Positions 1 through 10,275 of a DNA stretch of 64,000 nt are shown piece by piece. Source of the DNA: Saussurea involucrata (lineage: Eukaryota > Streptophyta > Magnoliopsida > Asterales > Asteraceae); assembly GCA_033807775.1 (NCBI GenBank), contig CM066315.1, forward strand, positions 63,000,320-63,064,319. The letters run 5' to 3'. Made by a program: the position numbers and the translations under genes. The notes beneath the pieces were generated by a model. The model was not told the origin of the DNA and did not search any database. It saw only the letters and a program-made list of their open reading frames with translations. Position 1 is the first letter of the stretch. Each line of letters begins with the position of its first letter.

Positions 1-55
1 CCCGTCACCAACGCAAAACCAAAACAAGAAAATTTTTCAAAAAAGAGCCGCCTGA

Positions 56-150
56 CAACCGTGGACTAGAGCGGAGGAAGTGGCTTTAGCGTCGGCGTGG
101 ATCGACGTTTCAGAGGACCCCCTTGTCGGTAACGCACAAAACGGATGTAC

Positions 151-216
<66 letters not shown>

Positions 217-930
217 CATAATTATTATTATTGTTATATAAATATAGATAGCTTCTGGGGTCGCATCGAGAAGGTGTTTTATACGTTGATGTGTCGTGAA
301 AAATATAGAACACATCATCAACTAAGCACCAAATATAAAGATTTAAACAATAAGGTACAACAATTCGCCGGCATCTACAACAACTTGTATAATAGTAGAT
401 CAAGCGGATCGAGTGAAGCCGATATTTTAAAAGCGGCACACGTCCGGTACGAAAATGAATACCAAACTGCCTTCACCCATGAACAAGCTTGGGATATCCT
501 CAAATTATCTCCAAAATGGAATACGGTTCCAACAATGACAAATACATCCCGGGGTTCAAAACGTACCCACACTTCCGATGAAGACGCTGAAAATGTTCAA
601 CGACCCATCGGGAGAAACACAGCAAAAAAGGCAGCAACGAGTAGTACGGACGACAACCGCCTTTACTCCGAAATGAGTGACTTGAGAAGTAAAATTGATG
701 ATTCGGTTGATTACAAAATGAAAAAACTTGAAGTCGAACAACAAAAGTGCCAAGTCGAACAACAAAAGTGGCAAGTCGAACAACAAAAGGGTGAAATCGA
801 GTTGGAAAGGCTATATGAAAAAGACTTCGAGTTTTTCATTGGCCAGCACGATCACCTTACGGGAGCTGTTTTGAATGCTACTTTGGCGAGAAAAGAGAGA
901 ATTCGACAAAAACATAATTGGAATTTTTAA
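56..930 (+). pseudogene. GST T3-like / NAM-associated protein, broken by (ATT)n
   Basis: Two pieces of one gene lie on either side of an ATT microsatellite. From 56 a frame reads a Myb/SANT-like start (PWT..EE..LA.AW...S.D..VGNAQ). After the repeat, a frame to the TAA at 928-930 starts with SFWGRIEKVF, continues with an ALTFEQAW-like block (here FTHEQAWDILKLSPKW) and ends in a charged C-terminal region with VEQQK repeats. This order is typical of plant proteins annotated 'glutathione S-transferase T3-like' with a NAM-associated C-terminus, which often accompany PIF/Harbinger elements. No GST domain is visible, so the usual name is misleading. The halves are in different frames, and a stop lies just upstream of the first half. 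I infer a dead copy. No Harbinger transposase is visible nearby. Confidence 0.7.
151..232. repeat. (ATT)n microsatellite
   Basis: About 22 uninterrupted ATT units are followed by interrupted ones. The tract sits inside the conserved Myb/SANT block of the surrounding gene fragment and changes the reading frame between its two sides. Confidence 0.95.
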
Positions 931-1019
931 TTTTATTTTGTAATTTTTAATTTTATTTTGTAATTTTATTTTTATTTTTATGAATGTTATGATTTTTTAT
1001 TAAAAAATTAGATAAGGTG

Positions 1020-1166
1020 GCATGTGGGTTCAAGAGGTTCAAAAGGTTGGGGTACGGGATTTGTGGGTTCAAAAAGGTTCAAGAGGATTCAAAGTGGAAA
1101 GCTGATGTGGCGCTGATGTGGCGCAGAGGGTTCAAAAGGTTTGAACCTGGGGTACGGATGACCTAA
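1020..1166. repeat. GGTTCAAAAGG-type short tandem repeats
   Basis: Several imperfect copies of a GGTTCAA(A/G)AGG motif and a doubled GCTGATGTGGC occur downstream of the broken gene. They may be the degenerate 3' part of the Harbinger-type element that carried it. No coding potential is seen between 931 and 1430. Confidence 0.5.
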
Positions 1167-1281
1167 ATAAAATGGTATAAAAATGGTTTTTTATGGGCAC
1201 TGCTAATTGCACCCTTGATTTGCTAAATGCACCAAAAAAAGGGGTGTTGAATGCCTATTTTTCCGTGCCAATCATTTTTGA

Positions 1282-1374
1282 TTTAAATATATATAATATA
1301 TATATATATATTATATATATATATTATTTATTTGTTTTATATGTATATATATATATATTGTTATTCTTTTTGTT

Positions 1375-1426
<52 letters not shown>
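1282..1426. repeat. (TA)n microsatellite tract
   Basis: Near-continuous TA dinucleotides abut the left end of the MULE at 1431. The 9-bp target duplication of that MULE comes from the end of this tract. Confidence 0.9.
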
Positions 1427-1429
<3 letters not shown>

Positions 1430-1430
1430 T

Positions 1431-1797
1431 GGGAAATTAATTAAAATACCCAAAGTCAAACCAACTGTTACCAAAATACCTTAAAATTTTTCAATTTTGC
1501 AAAAATACCCAAAATACCCGCGATGGGGTCCCGCGATCGCGGGATACGCTGACGTGGAACGTATTTTGGGCACAAATGCCCCGCGAAACCCCTAAACTTT
1601 GGCCGCGGTGCACTTTTGGTCCCTGCCCGCGATGGGCCAAAATTTACAGTTTTGGTCCCTGAAATTTTCAACTTTTGGTCCCTGAAAATTTACACTTTCA
1701 GCCCCTATACTTAGACGAATCTTGATGCTTTTACTGTCTTTTTCCACAATTATTGCAATTTAAAGACCGATTTGTGGTTGAAATTCAATTGCATGTT
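1431..1797 (+). repeat. left TIR of MULE 1431-3625
   Basis: This segment pairs inversely with 3245-3625 over its whole length, including the inner block around GACCGATTTGTGGTTGAA. A CCCGCGATCGCGGG palindrome lies near 1530. Confidence 0.88.
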
Positions 1798-1984
1798 TCA
1801 ATCAATGTTAAATCAATGTTTTTGGAATATCAGTTTGTGGATGAAATGAGAGATTGGTTTTCTGATATGTTGGTTGTTTCATTCATAAATAGACGTAAAA
1901 TTCAAGCCATAATTCTCACACAACGATTTCATTGTTGCAATATTTCTTTCTGCAATATTTTGTGTTTGAGATACTACTGAAAAA

Positions 1985-3223
1985 ATGAGTTCATCTGTTG
2001 CAAAAGCTAAGCTATATTTCTGTTTTGATGGTGAATGGGTGCAAGATAACAATGAGTGGAATTTTGCTTATAAATCTAAGCATGGTGTAAAAGTGTCAGT
2101 AAACTATACTTATCAGAAGTTTGTTGCATACGCCATGCAAAAATGTGGAATCAACTCTTCTGATATTTGCAAGTTAGTGTTTAAAAATGGCGATGGGTCA
2201 TTTGTGGATTTATCCAACGATGGGGATATCTCTACTTTTCTGCACCTTGCAGTCGATTCAGAAAGACCCCCATTACTCTTTGTGTATCCCGGCGTATCCG
2301 ACGGTGACGAGGAGGGTGACGACGACGAAGACCTCCAAATAGAGCAGCCTGATTCTCAACAACAACAACCACCACCACCATCACCACAACCACACGAATG
2401 GCGTACTGCTGGAGTTGTTGATGACGAAACCCACGTTTTCAGAACGGGTAATTCTGAAATAGACAGATCAGACACCGATAATGATGATCACGAAGAATAT
2501 ACCCCTAGTAGAAAATCATGTAGTCAGATAAATGACTTTTTTGATATGCCCCCTATTCTTCCAGACTCCCATACCCAGACACAAAGCTACGAACCTACAC
2601 CTTATATTCGTAGCGAAAGTTTAACCGCAGGTCAGATATTCGATTCGAAGGATCTCTTAGCAAGTCAGATCGGACTCAAGTTCTTGGAAGAGGGTTTCCA
2701 AAGTCGCGTGCGGGCATCTGACAAAATCAAATACGTAGTTGAATGTGCTAGAGAAAAGTGTGAGTGGAGGTTGTACACGATTCACACGGGTCCCAAAGGA
2801 GGGGCGATAATGATTAGAAAGTTGCACGACGTACACACTTGTACGAGGACGCAACTTAATCCCCACCACAAACAAGCCGGCAAAAAGACTTTGGGTGCGA
2901 TCCTGAAAAACAAATTTCTTGATGTTAGCAGGTCATTGCGTCCAAAGGACATCGTCCACGACGTTCACCGGCAGTTCGGCGTCACGATTGATTACCACCA
3001 AGCGTGGCGTGCGCGCTGCCATGCACTGTTTATGGTGAGAGGCACGTTCGAGGAGTCGTATGAACGACTCCCGACATATTTATATAATTTACAGATGCAG
3101 AACCCTGGTACTGTCACGCAGCTACGGACCGATTCACGTGGACGGTTTGAGATGTGCTTCATGGCCCTTGGACCCGCGGTACGTATTTTAACACGTCATA
3201 TGTTTACACATTATAAACTATAA
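1985..3223 (+). CDS. MULE transposase N-terminal fragment (412 codons)
   Basis: An uninterrupted frame starts at ATG 1985, just inside the left TIR. Residues 1-100 form a conserved N-terminal module (KLYFCFDGEWVQ...VFKNGDGSFVDLSNDGDI). A low-complexity acidic, Gln and Pro linker follows. From about residue 215 comes the MuDR-type DNA-binding region (FDSKDLLASQIGLKF...KYVVECAREKCEWRLYTI...IRKLHDVHTCTRTQLNPHHKQA), then the conserved stretch ending ALGPAV. The catalytic DDE core, SWIM finger and zinc knuckle are absent. At GPA|GTACGT the sequence matches a 5' splice donor used in the related copy at 5785-8425, and this frame simply reads on to a stop 15 codons later. If expressed, it would be a DNA-binding-only protein. 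That is inference; there is no sign of expression. Confidence 0.8.
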   Translation: MSSSVAKAKLYFCFDGEWVQDNNEWNFAYKSKHGVKVSVNYTYQKFVAYAMQKCGINSSDICKLVFKNGDGSFVDLSNDGDISTFLHLAVDSERPPLLFVYPGVSDGDEEGDDDEDLQIEQPDSQQQQPPPPSPQPHEWRTAGVVDDETHVFRTGNSEIDRSDTDNDDHEEYTPSRKSCSQINDFFDMPPILPDSHTQTQSYEPTPYIRSESLTAGQIFDSKDLLASQIGLKFLEEGFQSRVRASDKIKYVVECAREKCEWRLYTIHTGPKGGAIMIRKLHDVHTCTRTQLNPHHKQAGKKTLGAILKNKFLDVSRSLRPKDIVHDVHRQFGVTIDYHQAWRARCHALFMVRGTFEESYERLPTYLYNLQMQNPGTVTQLRTDSRGRFEMCFMALGPAVRILTRHMFTHYKL

Positions 3224-3244
3224 CATTTACACATTATAAACTAT

Positions 3245-3625
3245 AACATGCAAATGAATTTCAACCACAAATCGGTCTTCAAAGTACAATAATTGTGGAA
3301 AAAAACAGTAAAAGCATGCAAGATTCGTCTATGTACAGGGACCAAAAGTGTAAATTTTCAGGGACCAAAAGTGTAAATTTTCAGGGACCAAAAGTGAAAA
3401 TTTTGGTCCATCGCGGGCTGCGATCGCGGGCAGGGACCAAAAGTGCACCGCGGCCAAAGTTGAGGGGCTTCGCGGGGCATTTGGGGCCAAAATACGTGCC
3501 ACGTCAGCCCTAGCCCGCGATCGCGGGATCCATCGCGGGTATTTTGGGTATTTTTGCAAAATGAATTTTTTTTTGGGTATTTTGGTAACAGTTGGTCAAA
3601 CTTTGGGTATTTTAATTAATTTCCC
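3245..3625 (-). repeat. right TIR of MULE 1431-3625
   Basis: Inverted copy of 1431-1797 with an extra GGGACCAAAAGTG-type repeat unit near 3350-3400. Just inside it, about 20 bp ending ATAAACTATAACAT is duplicated in tandem (about 3210-3250) at the deletion junction. Confidence 0.88.
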
Positions 3626-3647
3626 TTATTATTTTGTTATATATATA

Positions 3648-3811
3648 TATTAGAAATATATATATATATAATTATTCTTTTTTTTGTACATTTTACGTTC
3701 TTATCTATATTTATCTAATATATTCCTTTAAAAATAATTTTATTTACGTTTATTCTTGAATATTTAAGAAGTACAAATCTTAATACATCGTGTACAAGTT
3801 TAAAAGCTTTA
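3648..3811 (+). repeat. direct repeat, copy 1
   Basis: This stretch recurs at 4398-4574 with only a few differences, including the phrases GTACATTTTACGTTC and TACATCGTGTACAAG. The two copies flank about 590 bp of MULE-like and SINE-like debris. They could be a segmental duplication or the remains of an element's long repeats. Confidence 0.75.
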
Positions 3812-3824
3812 AAACAAAATTATT

Positions 3825-4110
3825 TTTTCGAATATATTGACGAGACGAATATAATGATATAATTTGTAATAAAAATGTATTTTTAATATATTTTAGTTTA
3901 TATACGATTATTTATGTTAATATGATAAGTGTATAAAATGAAAAATGATAAAGTTACACCATTGTAATCGTCTCTTTGATACCTTCGAAATGAGCCTAAT
4001 ATTGAATATTTTTTTATTTAATTATTTAATTATTTAATTATATATTATATATACTACATAAAAATATTTTTAATATTTACAATTCATACCCTTATAGTTT
4101 TGATGAAATG
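3825..4110 (+). mobile_element. remnant of a MULE subterminal region
   Basis: The block around GTTACACCATTGTAATCG and GATACCTTCGAAATGAG also occurs in the arms of the MULEs at 23318-25031 and 25213-28566. Here no TIR end or target duplication is seen, so it is a fragment. Confidence 0.55.
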
Positions 4111-4239
4111 TTTGTTAGGAACACCTATCAAATCATATGTGATTAGGATACAATAGTAAATCATATGTGATCTATAAGATTGTTATCTGAAACAATAGTA
4201 AATCATATGTAAATTTCAAATTAAAAATTAACATTGAAT

Positions 4240-4345
4240 GTGCCGCACGGGTGGAAAGCTACGAATTTGACATTAGTGGTTGAGAATGCTCCTCGTGTTT
4301 TCTTAAATAGGTGACGTCCTCGTTTGAACCCACCTCTCTCTCTCT
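4240..4345 (+). mobile_element. tRNA-derived SINE fragment
   Basis: A tRNA-like A box (TTAGTGGTTGAG, about 4274) and a B box (GTTTGAACCC, about 4323) lie roughly 48 bp apart, the spacing used by RNA polymerase III in SINEs. A (CT)n then (TA)n tract follows. No poly-A tail or target duplication is recognisable. Confidence 0.45.
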
Positions 4346-4368
4346 CTCTCTATATATATATATTTAAG

Positions 4369-4397
<29 letters not shown>

Positions 4398-4406
<9 letters not shown>

Positions 4407-4574
4407 TATAGAAATATAGAAATATATATAGTTATTCTTTTTTTTGTACATTTTACGTTCTTATCTATATTTATCTAATATACTCCTTTAAAAATAATTT
4501 TATTTACGTTTATTCTTGAATTTTTAAGAAGTACAAATCTTAATACATCGTGTACAAGTTTAAAAGCTTTAAAA
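4398..4574 (+). repeat. direct repeat, copy 2
   Basis: Second copy of 3648-3811, preceded by an expanded (TA)n tract and a small GAAATATA tandem. Confidence 0.75.
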
Positions 4575-5116
4575 CCTCTAACGTACAACATGATACATAA
4601 AAATAAAATTATTTTTTATTTTTAAATTACATTTTATATCATTATAATTAGTCATATCAACATACATAAACTAAAATACATCAAACAAATATGTTTTTTT
4701 TTATAAATTATACTATTATAACCGTTCATTTATATGTTAAATCGCAATGTTTATGTTTTATTTTTATAGATTATATAATTATAAAAATTAGTAATATTTA
4801 TATTTTTAAATATTTATTTATTTTTAAATAAAACCAAAAAATAAAAGAAAAAAAACATTTTTAAACTATATAATACAAATAAATAAAAATATATAATATA
4901 AATAAATAAAATAGAAAAAGAAAAAACAACAAAAATACAAAAAACAAAAAAAACAAAAAAAAGTAATCATATTTCAATGATTAGGGTGCATTTAGCAAAA
5001 TTTAGGGTGCATTTAGCCTAACCCTTTATTATTTGACACCAAAAAAAAACCCACCCCCAACCAATCATATTTTGTTTGTCAAAAATTCTTTTTTACATTT
5101 AAAGATTTTCGAATTC
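4575..5116. other. AT-rich non-coding stretch
   Basis: Very AT-rich sequence with A-rich runs. The only structured part is a doubled GGGTGCATTTAGC phrase at 4985-5025, which resembles the reverse complement of 1192-1240 and could be the far end of an older element. No gene is seen. Confidence 0.6.
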
Positions 5117-8100
5117 GGGAAATTTATTAAAATGCTCCAAGTTCCTCCTTGAGTTGCTGAAATGCCCTAAATCTCTCCTGGTTTGCAAAAATGCCCTTAA
5201 TCCCGCGATGTACCGCGATCTCCTGGTTTGGTCCCTGCTGCGATGGAGGCCGCGATTTTTGGCCATTTTTCACTTTTGGTCCCTGTTTTTCACAAAAGTT
5301 ATGTCTCTTTTGTTTGCTAAATTACAACTTAGGTCCCTTATGTTTGCTAAATTACAACGTAGATCACTTATGTTTGATACAGTAAAATGTAAAGTTATAT
5401 TTTAAAACGAAAATTAAAAATTATTGTAATTAAAGATTTGATCGAGAGATCACAAAAGTTTTCCGTTGGTTAGTAAATTTAATGTTTATCTAGTATTTAA
5501 ACTTGTTTATCGGTTGATTTTGAGATATTCTTTAATAAATATTGGTTAAACATATTAAACGTATTTAAATACGTTACAAAGTTGTATATTTATTGATTTA
5601 AATTATAAACTTGTATCTAAGATTTTTTTTAATAATAAAAATGCTTACCTTTTCTATTGTTCAACAAATAATAAACTTTAAACATGTTTATTATTTTTAA
5701 CAAATTACACGGGACGATAAAGTAGATAAAATCATGTTATATAAAAAAACAAGAGCACTAAGCATACAACATTTATCGTCCCAATCAAGGGAAATCAATG
5801 TTCAGATCAACGCTATCATATCTTATACTTCCATGTGGTTCTAGCTCCGACGGGCCCTGCGTGCTACTTCGTTGGCTGACTGAACGTCTACTCCTTGGCA
5901 CGCTTGAAGGGGCGGGAGTTAGACACTCTCCACGACTAGTATGTCCTACTGCTTGGCACCGAATACATTTTCTTTGTATCGGATCTTCACCACGAGATGG
6001 ACGTCGATCGTTCTCTCTTGGTCTCCCGGCTCTGTTCTTAGTTATTAACGGTGGATAGCATGGCGGAAGGGGGTCGTGTGGAGACACCCATGATTCAGGG
6101 GGTCCAGCTGGATTTATTACCTCCCGATATGTTTCCCGGTAAGTTTCGGTCGTGAAGAAATTTACAGCCAAATCGCTGCAATCTCTACGACCCATATGCC
6201 TTGCAGCAACGATGGCATGACCGCACGGTAACCTGGATTTTTCCATCGAAGACATGAACAAACATGGTCGGTCATATCGACAATCGCGTCAACATGGTTA
6301 TCCCGAACCTGGTACTTCCCATACCCAATTTCGCTTACCTCCATGCCGCAGCCCTTCCCGCCCTGATGTGAATTATCTCCTCCGCCTTTTGTGTGAGTCT
6401 ATTACGCATTTCACCTCTTTTTCGGCATCGAAGTTGGAACCAATCTTGTTGAAAGGTCCGGAAGTACTCCATAAGTTGTACAATCGATAATCTACAAGCA
6501 AAACGGGAGAGTGCATTCACCGACTCTGCACTATTGGAGGTCAGAATGTCATAACGTTGTGCAGGAAAATGGGCCGTCGTCCATAACTTATGTTTCACGA
6601 TCGGCACTAAGTCATAGTGCATTCATGTACCAGTTAAACTCCCGAACCGTATACGCTTTGCATGCCTTCTAGTAGATGGTGTGGTGAGTTGTAATACGTT
6701 TGTCCTTGGCTTTGGCGTTCATCTCCAAATGTCGACAACATAGGGCGTGAGGGGCGTTTGGGTACGTGGCAGAGATTGCGGCGCTTATGGAAGGAGCCTT
6801 GTCGGACATAAACACCAACCCTTCCGGGTCTCCGATAGATTGTCTCAACATGGACAGAAACCAAGTCCACTCCTCCCCGGTCTCAGACTTGCCTACTTCG
6901 AAAGCTACGGGCACGATGTTGTTATTCCCGTCCACGGCAACCGCCAGGAACATCATGCCCAAGTAACGCCCCTTTAAATGGGCAGTGTCTATTACCAAGA
7001 CACGACGCAGATTTGCCAGAAATGTGCGGATCTGCAAAAACGTAGGTGGTTTCCCTTTGTAAATGTTATAATTTATAATGTGTAAACATATGAAGTGTTA
7101 ATATACGTACCGCGGGTCCAAGGGCAACGAAGCACAACTCAAAACGTCCCTTTGAATCGGTCCTTATCTTGGTGACTGTACATGGATTCTGCAGCTCCAA
7201 ATTATATAAATACACAGGGAGTCGTTTATACGACTCCTCGGGAGTGCCTCTCACCATTAGTAGTGCCCTGCATCGCGCACGCCAGCTATGGTAGTAACCA
7301 ATTGTGATCCCGTACTGCTGGTTTATATCGTTGACGATGTCCTTTGGACGAAATGCCCTGCTAGCATCAAGAAATTTGCCTTTCAGTATTGCACCCAAAG
7401 TCCTTTTGTTGGCTTGTCGGTGGTTGGGATTCAGTTGCGTCCTCGAACAAGTGTGTTCGTCGTGCAACTTTCTAATGACAAACATCCCTCTTTTAGTGCC
7501 TACGGACCTCGCGGATATCTTCCAATTACAATTTTCTCTCCCACATACAACCTCGTATCTGCTTTTGTCGTATTTCTTCGTGTGACTTTCGAAACCCTCT
7601 TATATGAACTTAATTCCGAGTTGTGTGGCCAATTCATCATTCGAATCAAATACTTCACCTACATGTATCCTTGAAGTGCGATTATAAGGTGCAGGTTCGT
7701 AGGTTTGTGTATGGGTCTCTTGGGTTGGAAGAATAGGAGGCATATCAAAAAAGTCATTTAAGTCACATAATGATTTATTAGTAAGGGTATATTTTTCTCC
7801 TTCTTCGTCCTCATCTATCGGTACATGATCTGTCTATATCAGATATAGCCATTGTGAAAACATGGGTTTCGTCATCAGCAACTCCAGCAAAACGGCCTTC
7901 TTCGTCTTTTTCTTCTTTTTCTTCTTCTTCTTCTTCTTCTTCTTCTTCTTGTTGTTGTTGCGTCTCCGGAACAAAATCAGGATAACAGTCGTTAAGACCA
8001 TATGTATGATCCGAATAAACTGTTGGGTCGTAGGACGCCTGAAATTGAGAATCAAGCTCCTCCAGTTGGAGGTCTTCGTCATCACCTTCGTCATCGTCTT

Positions 8101-8938
8101 CGTCGCACACCGATGAATCGGCATACACAAAAAGTGATGGGGGTCTTTCTGACTGGGCTGCAAATTGCAGAAAACCAGAGATATCTCCATCGTTGGATAA
8201 CTCCACAATTGACCTATCACTATTTTTAAACACTAACTTGCAAACAGTAGAAGGGTCGATTCCACATTTTTTCATGGCGTATGCAAGAAACTTCTCTTGC
8301 GTAAAGTTTACTGGCAATTTTACATCATGCTTAGATTTATAAGCAAAATTCCACTCATTGTTGTCTTGCACCCATTCACCATCGAAACAGAAATATAGCT
8401 TAGCTTTTGCAACAACTGAACTCATTTTTTTAGTAGTATCTCAAAAAGAAAATACTGAAATGATGAAGAAATAAAGCAAGAAAGAAGGATGTAATGGATG
8501 TGAATTGCAACCACAACGGAATGGATGAATGATTATGGATTGCATTTTACTGATATTTATGGATGAAATTTCATTGAGGAAGATGAATTGCAACCACAAT
8601 TTGGTCCTCCAAGTACAATAATTCAACATTGATGAAACAAGCCAGTGAATTGCAACCATAATTTGGTCTTCCAAATACAATAATTGTGGAAAAAATCAGT
8701 AAAAACATGCAAAAACACGAGACAATGACCAAAAATCGCGGCCCCATCGTGGCAGGGACCAAAAGTGTAACTTTTGGCCCCATCGTGGGTCCATCGCGAG
8801 ATGAAACCGCGGGCCACGTGGGTTGGTCTGCGATCGCGGGGCCCATCGTGGGATCAAGGGGCATTTTTGCAAACCAAGAGAGATTTGAAGCATTTCAGCA
8901 ACTCAAGGGTGAACTTGAGGCATTTTAATAAATTTCCC
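5117..8938 (-). mobile_element. MULE, autonomous-type copy, decayed
   Basis: The outer 19 bp are perfect inverted repeats (GGGAAATTTATTAAAATGC) and the TIRs extend about 180-250 bp with GC-rich palindromes. The flanks 5108-5116 (TTCGAATTC) and 8939-8947 (TTCAAATTC) match at 8 of 9 positions, a Mutator-like target duplication. A broken transposase gene fills the interior on the minus strand. The first 300 codons are clearly related to the derivative at 1431-3625. The stretch 5300-5784 between TIR and gene is AT-rich and holds no gene. Confidence 0.9.
5785..8425 (-). pseudogene. MuDR-type MULE transposase, multiply broken
   Basis: Reading leftward from ATG 8425, an N-terminal module (KLYFCFDGEWVQ) is followed by an acidic linker with a long Glu run encoded by (TTC)n on the plus strand near 7900-7945. 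A frameshift lies near 7820. The MuDR DNA-binding region follows with an in-frame TAA near 7590. An intron at 7032-7110 (GT...AG, phase 0) joins GPA to IRTF. The DDE-core start VLVIDTAHLKGRYLG, then GEEWTWF and CCRHLEMN are visible. A TAG at 6669 and further frameshifts precede AESVNALSRFA, the split SWIM finger (CSC...PCGHA) and a CCHC knuckle (CIRCQAVGHTSRGEC). All family domains are present in order, but no continuous frame survives. Confidence 0.85.
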
Positions 8939-8998
8939 TTCAAATTCAATTCTTCAATGTTATACTTTTCTTTTTTAATATATATATATATATATATA

Positions 8999-9227
8999 GG
9001 GGTTAAATCATGTGAGAACCAAAAAAAGATTAAGAACCATGAGAATCGATCTAAGCCGTAATTTGGTTTTGATCTCATGGTTATAATTAAAATTTTGATC
9101 ACATGGTTATAATTAAAAGATTGAGAACCGTGAGAACCGATCTAAGCCATAATAGATTCAATCAATTAATGGTTTAGATCGGTTTTCACGGTTCTCAACC
9201 TTTTTACGGTTCTCATTTGATTACCGT

Positions 9228-9229
<2 letters not shown>
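8999..9229. mobile_element. foldback MITE bounded by (TA)n
   Basis: The two halves are inverted repeats: GTGAGAACCGATCTAAGCC faces GGTTTAGATCGG..CACGGTTCTC. Both ends run directly into TA repeats (8978-8998 and 9231-9276), so a TSD cannot be told from the microsatellite. Similar (TA)n-bounded foldbacks occur at 30149-31272 and 34613-36064. Confidence 0.7.
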
Positions 9230-9281
<52 letters not shown>

Positions 9282-9797
9282 AGTATCTAAATAAAAGTGC
9301 TAAAATTTCATATTGAACGTTAGGTTTTGTTTAGTAATATATAATTCCTTAAATTTACATGTAACTAACGCATGTAGACTATTTTAAAAGTTGTTTAAAC
9401 TAATTCAAAACAAATTAATAAACACGTTCAAATACAAAATAATCATTGAGACCGGCAAAATATTCAACCATTATCTTTATTTAAAAAAAATACCACATCA
9501 TCAAAACTAAAATAAATTAGATCTTTATTTTTCATTCTGAAATATTTAGCTATAATAAACTTTAGAATTAAACCAAAAAATAATTAATTCTTTAATTTGA
9601 TACCAAAATTGATGCTTTTTCTTCACGTTCTTTTATCGAGTTTTAAGATTAGCATAATATGTTAAAACATAAAACCGAATTTTTGTTTTTTTTATATGAG
9701 AAATTGCATTACTTGTTCATTCTCGGTTTACAAAAAATATTGCATATCACTGCATTGTACGGATACATAAGTAGAACAAAACGACCTCCGATGATAG
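9230..9797. other. (TA)n tract and AT-rich intergenic sequence
   Basis: A TA repeat occupies 9231-9276. The rest is AT-rich with no reading frame, RNA gene or element end that I recognise. Confidence 0.6.
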
Positions 9798-10248
9798 CAT
9801 GGACGGACCTTTATAAGGGCACACGGTGGCACGTGCCACCGTATCATTTCTCCGGCGAAGGGTAAAAATTTTTGGTTTCGTGAAATGTGCAACCGTATCG
9901 TTTTAGGAGGTGCTACCGTATTCTTTTGGAAGTGCAACCGTATAACAAAAAAAACCCTTGAAATCAACCAAAAAAACCGAAAAAAAAACTCCTGAAATCT
10001 ACCAAAAAGAACGAAAAAGTCTTCCAAAATCAACCAAATGTACTGAAAAAGTCTCTCAAAATCGTTAAAAAAACTTAAAAATCCTTGAAATCAAGCCAAA
10101 AACTTTAAAAAATCCCTCGAAACACTGAAATTTGGCTAAAAATATATCGGTCGATATTGAACGTTGATAAAAAAGATACACATGACGATAAAAAACGTTT
10201 GAAAAAATATGATGTCACCGTATAAAAAAATTTCTAGGTCCGTCCCTG
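9798..10248. mobile_element. hAT-type non-autonomous element (MITE)
   Basis: Perfect 8-bp target duplications GATGATAG lie at 9790-9797 and 10249-10256. The ends are short imperfect inverted repeats, CATGGACGGACCT and CAGGGACGGACCT. The interior is non-coding, with A-rich phrases such as CCGAAAAAGTC that also appear in the hAT MITE at 28709-29067. An 8-bp TSD with CAG-type ends fits the hAT superfamily. Confidence 0.85.
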
Positions 10249-10257
10249 GATGATAGA

Positions 10258-10275
10258 CCCCCCCCCCCCCCCCCC
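10258..10275. repeat. poly-C tract
   Basis: A run of about 18 C directly follows the hAT MITE target duplication. Confidence 0.9.

Larger units (their letters stand above)
1431..3625 (+). mobile_element. MULE, deletion derivative with long TIRs (family GGGAAATTAATT)
   Basis: The ends are long inverted repeats, 1431-1797 and 3245-3625, both starting GGGAAATTAATTAAAATACC. The flanks 1422-1430 (ATATTATTT) and 3626-3634 (TTATTATTT) match at 8 of 9 positions, as expected for a Mutator-like 9-bp target duplication. The TIRs contain GC-rich palindromic blocks (CCGCGATCGCGG) and phrases such as GGGACCAAAAGTG. The interior holds only the N-terminal part of a MuDR-type transposase (1985-3223). Compared with the related element at 5117-8938, everything from the first intron to the SWIM and zinc-knuckle region is missing. 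I infer an internally deleted, non-autonomous element. Confidence 0.9.

Noticed and set aside
145..240. Poly-Tyr, poly-Ile and poly-Asn start of the first frames
   Set aside because: Microsatellite translation; the true N-terminal homology lies upstream in another frame.
7862..8229. Plus-strand frames with a long Phe run or Arg/His-rich sequence
   Set aside because: They are the antisense of the acidic, poly-Glu linker of the MULE transposase.
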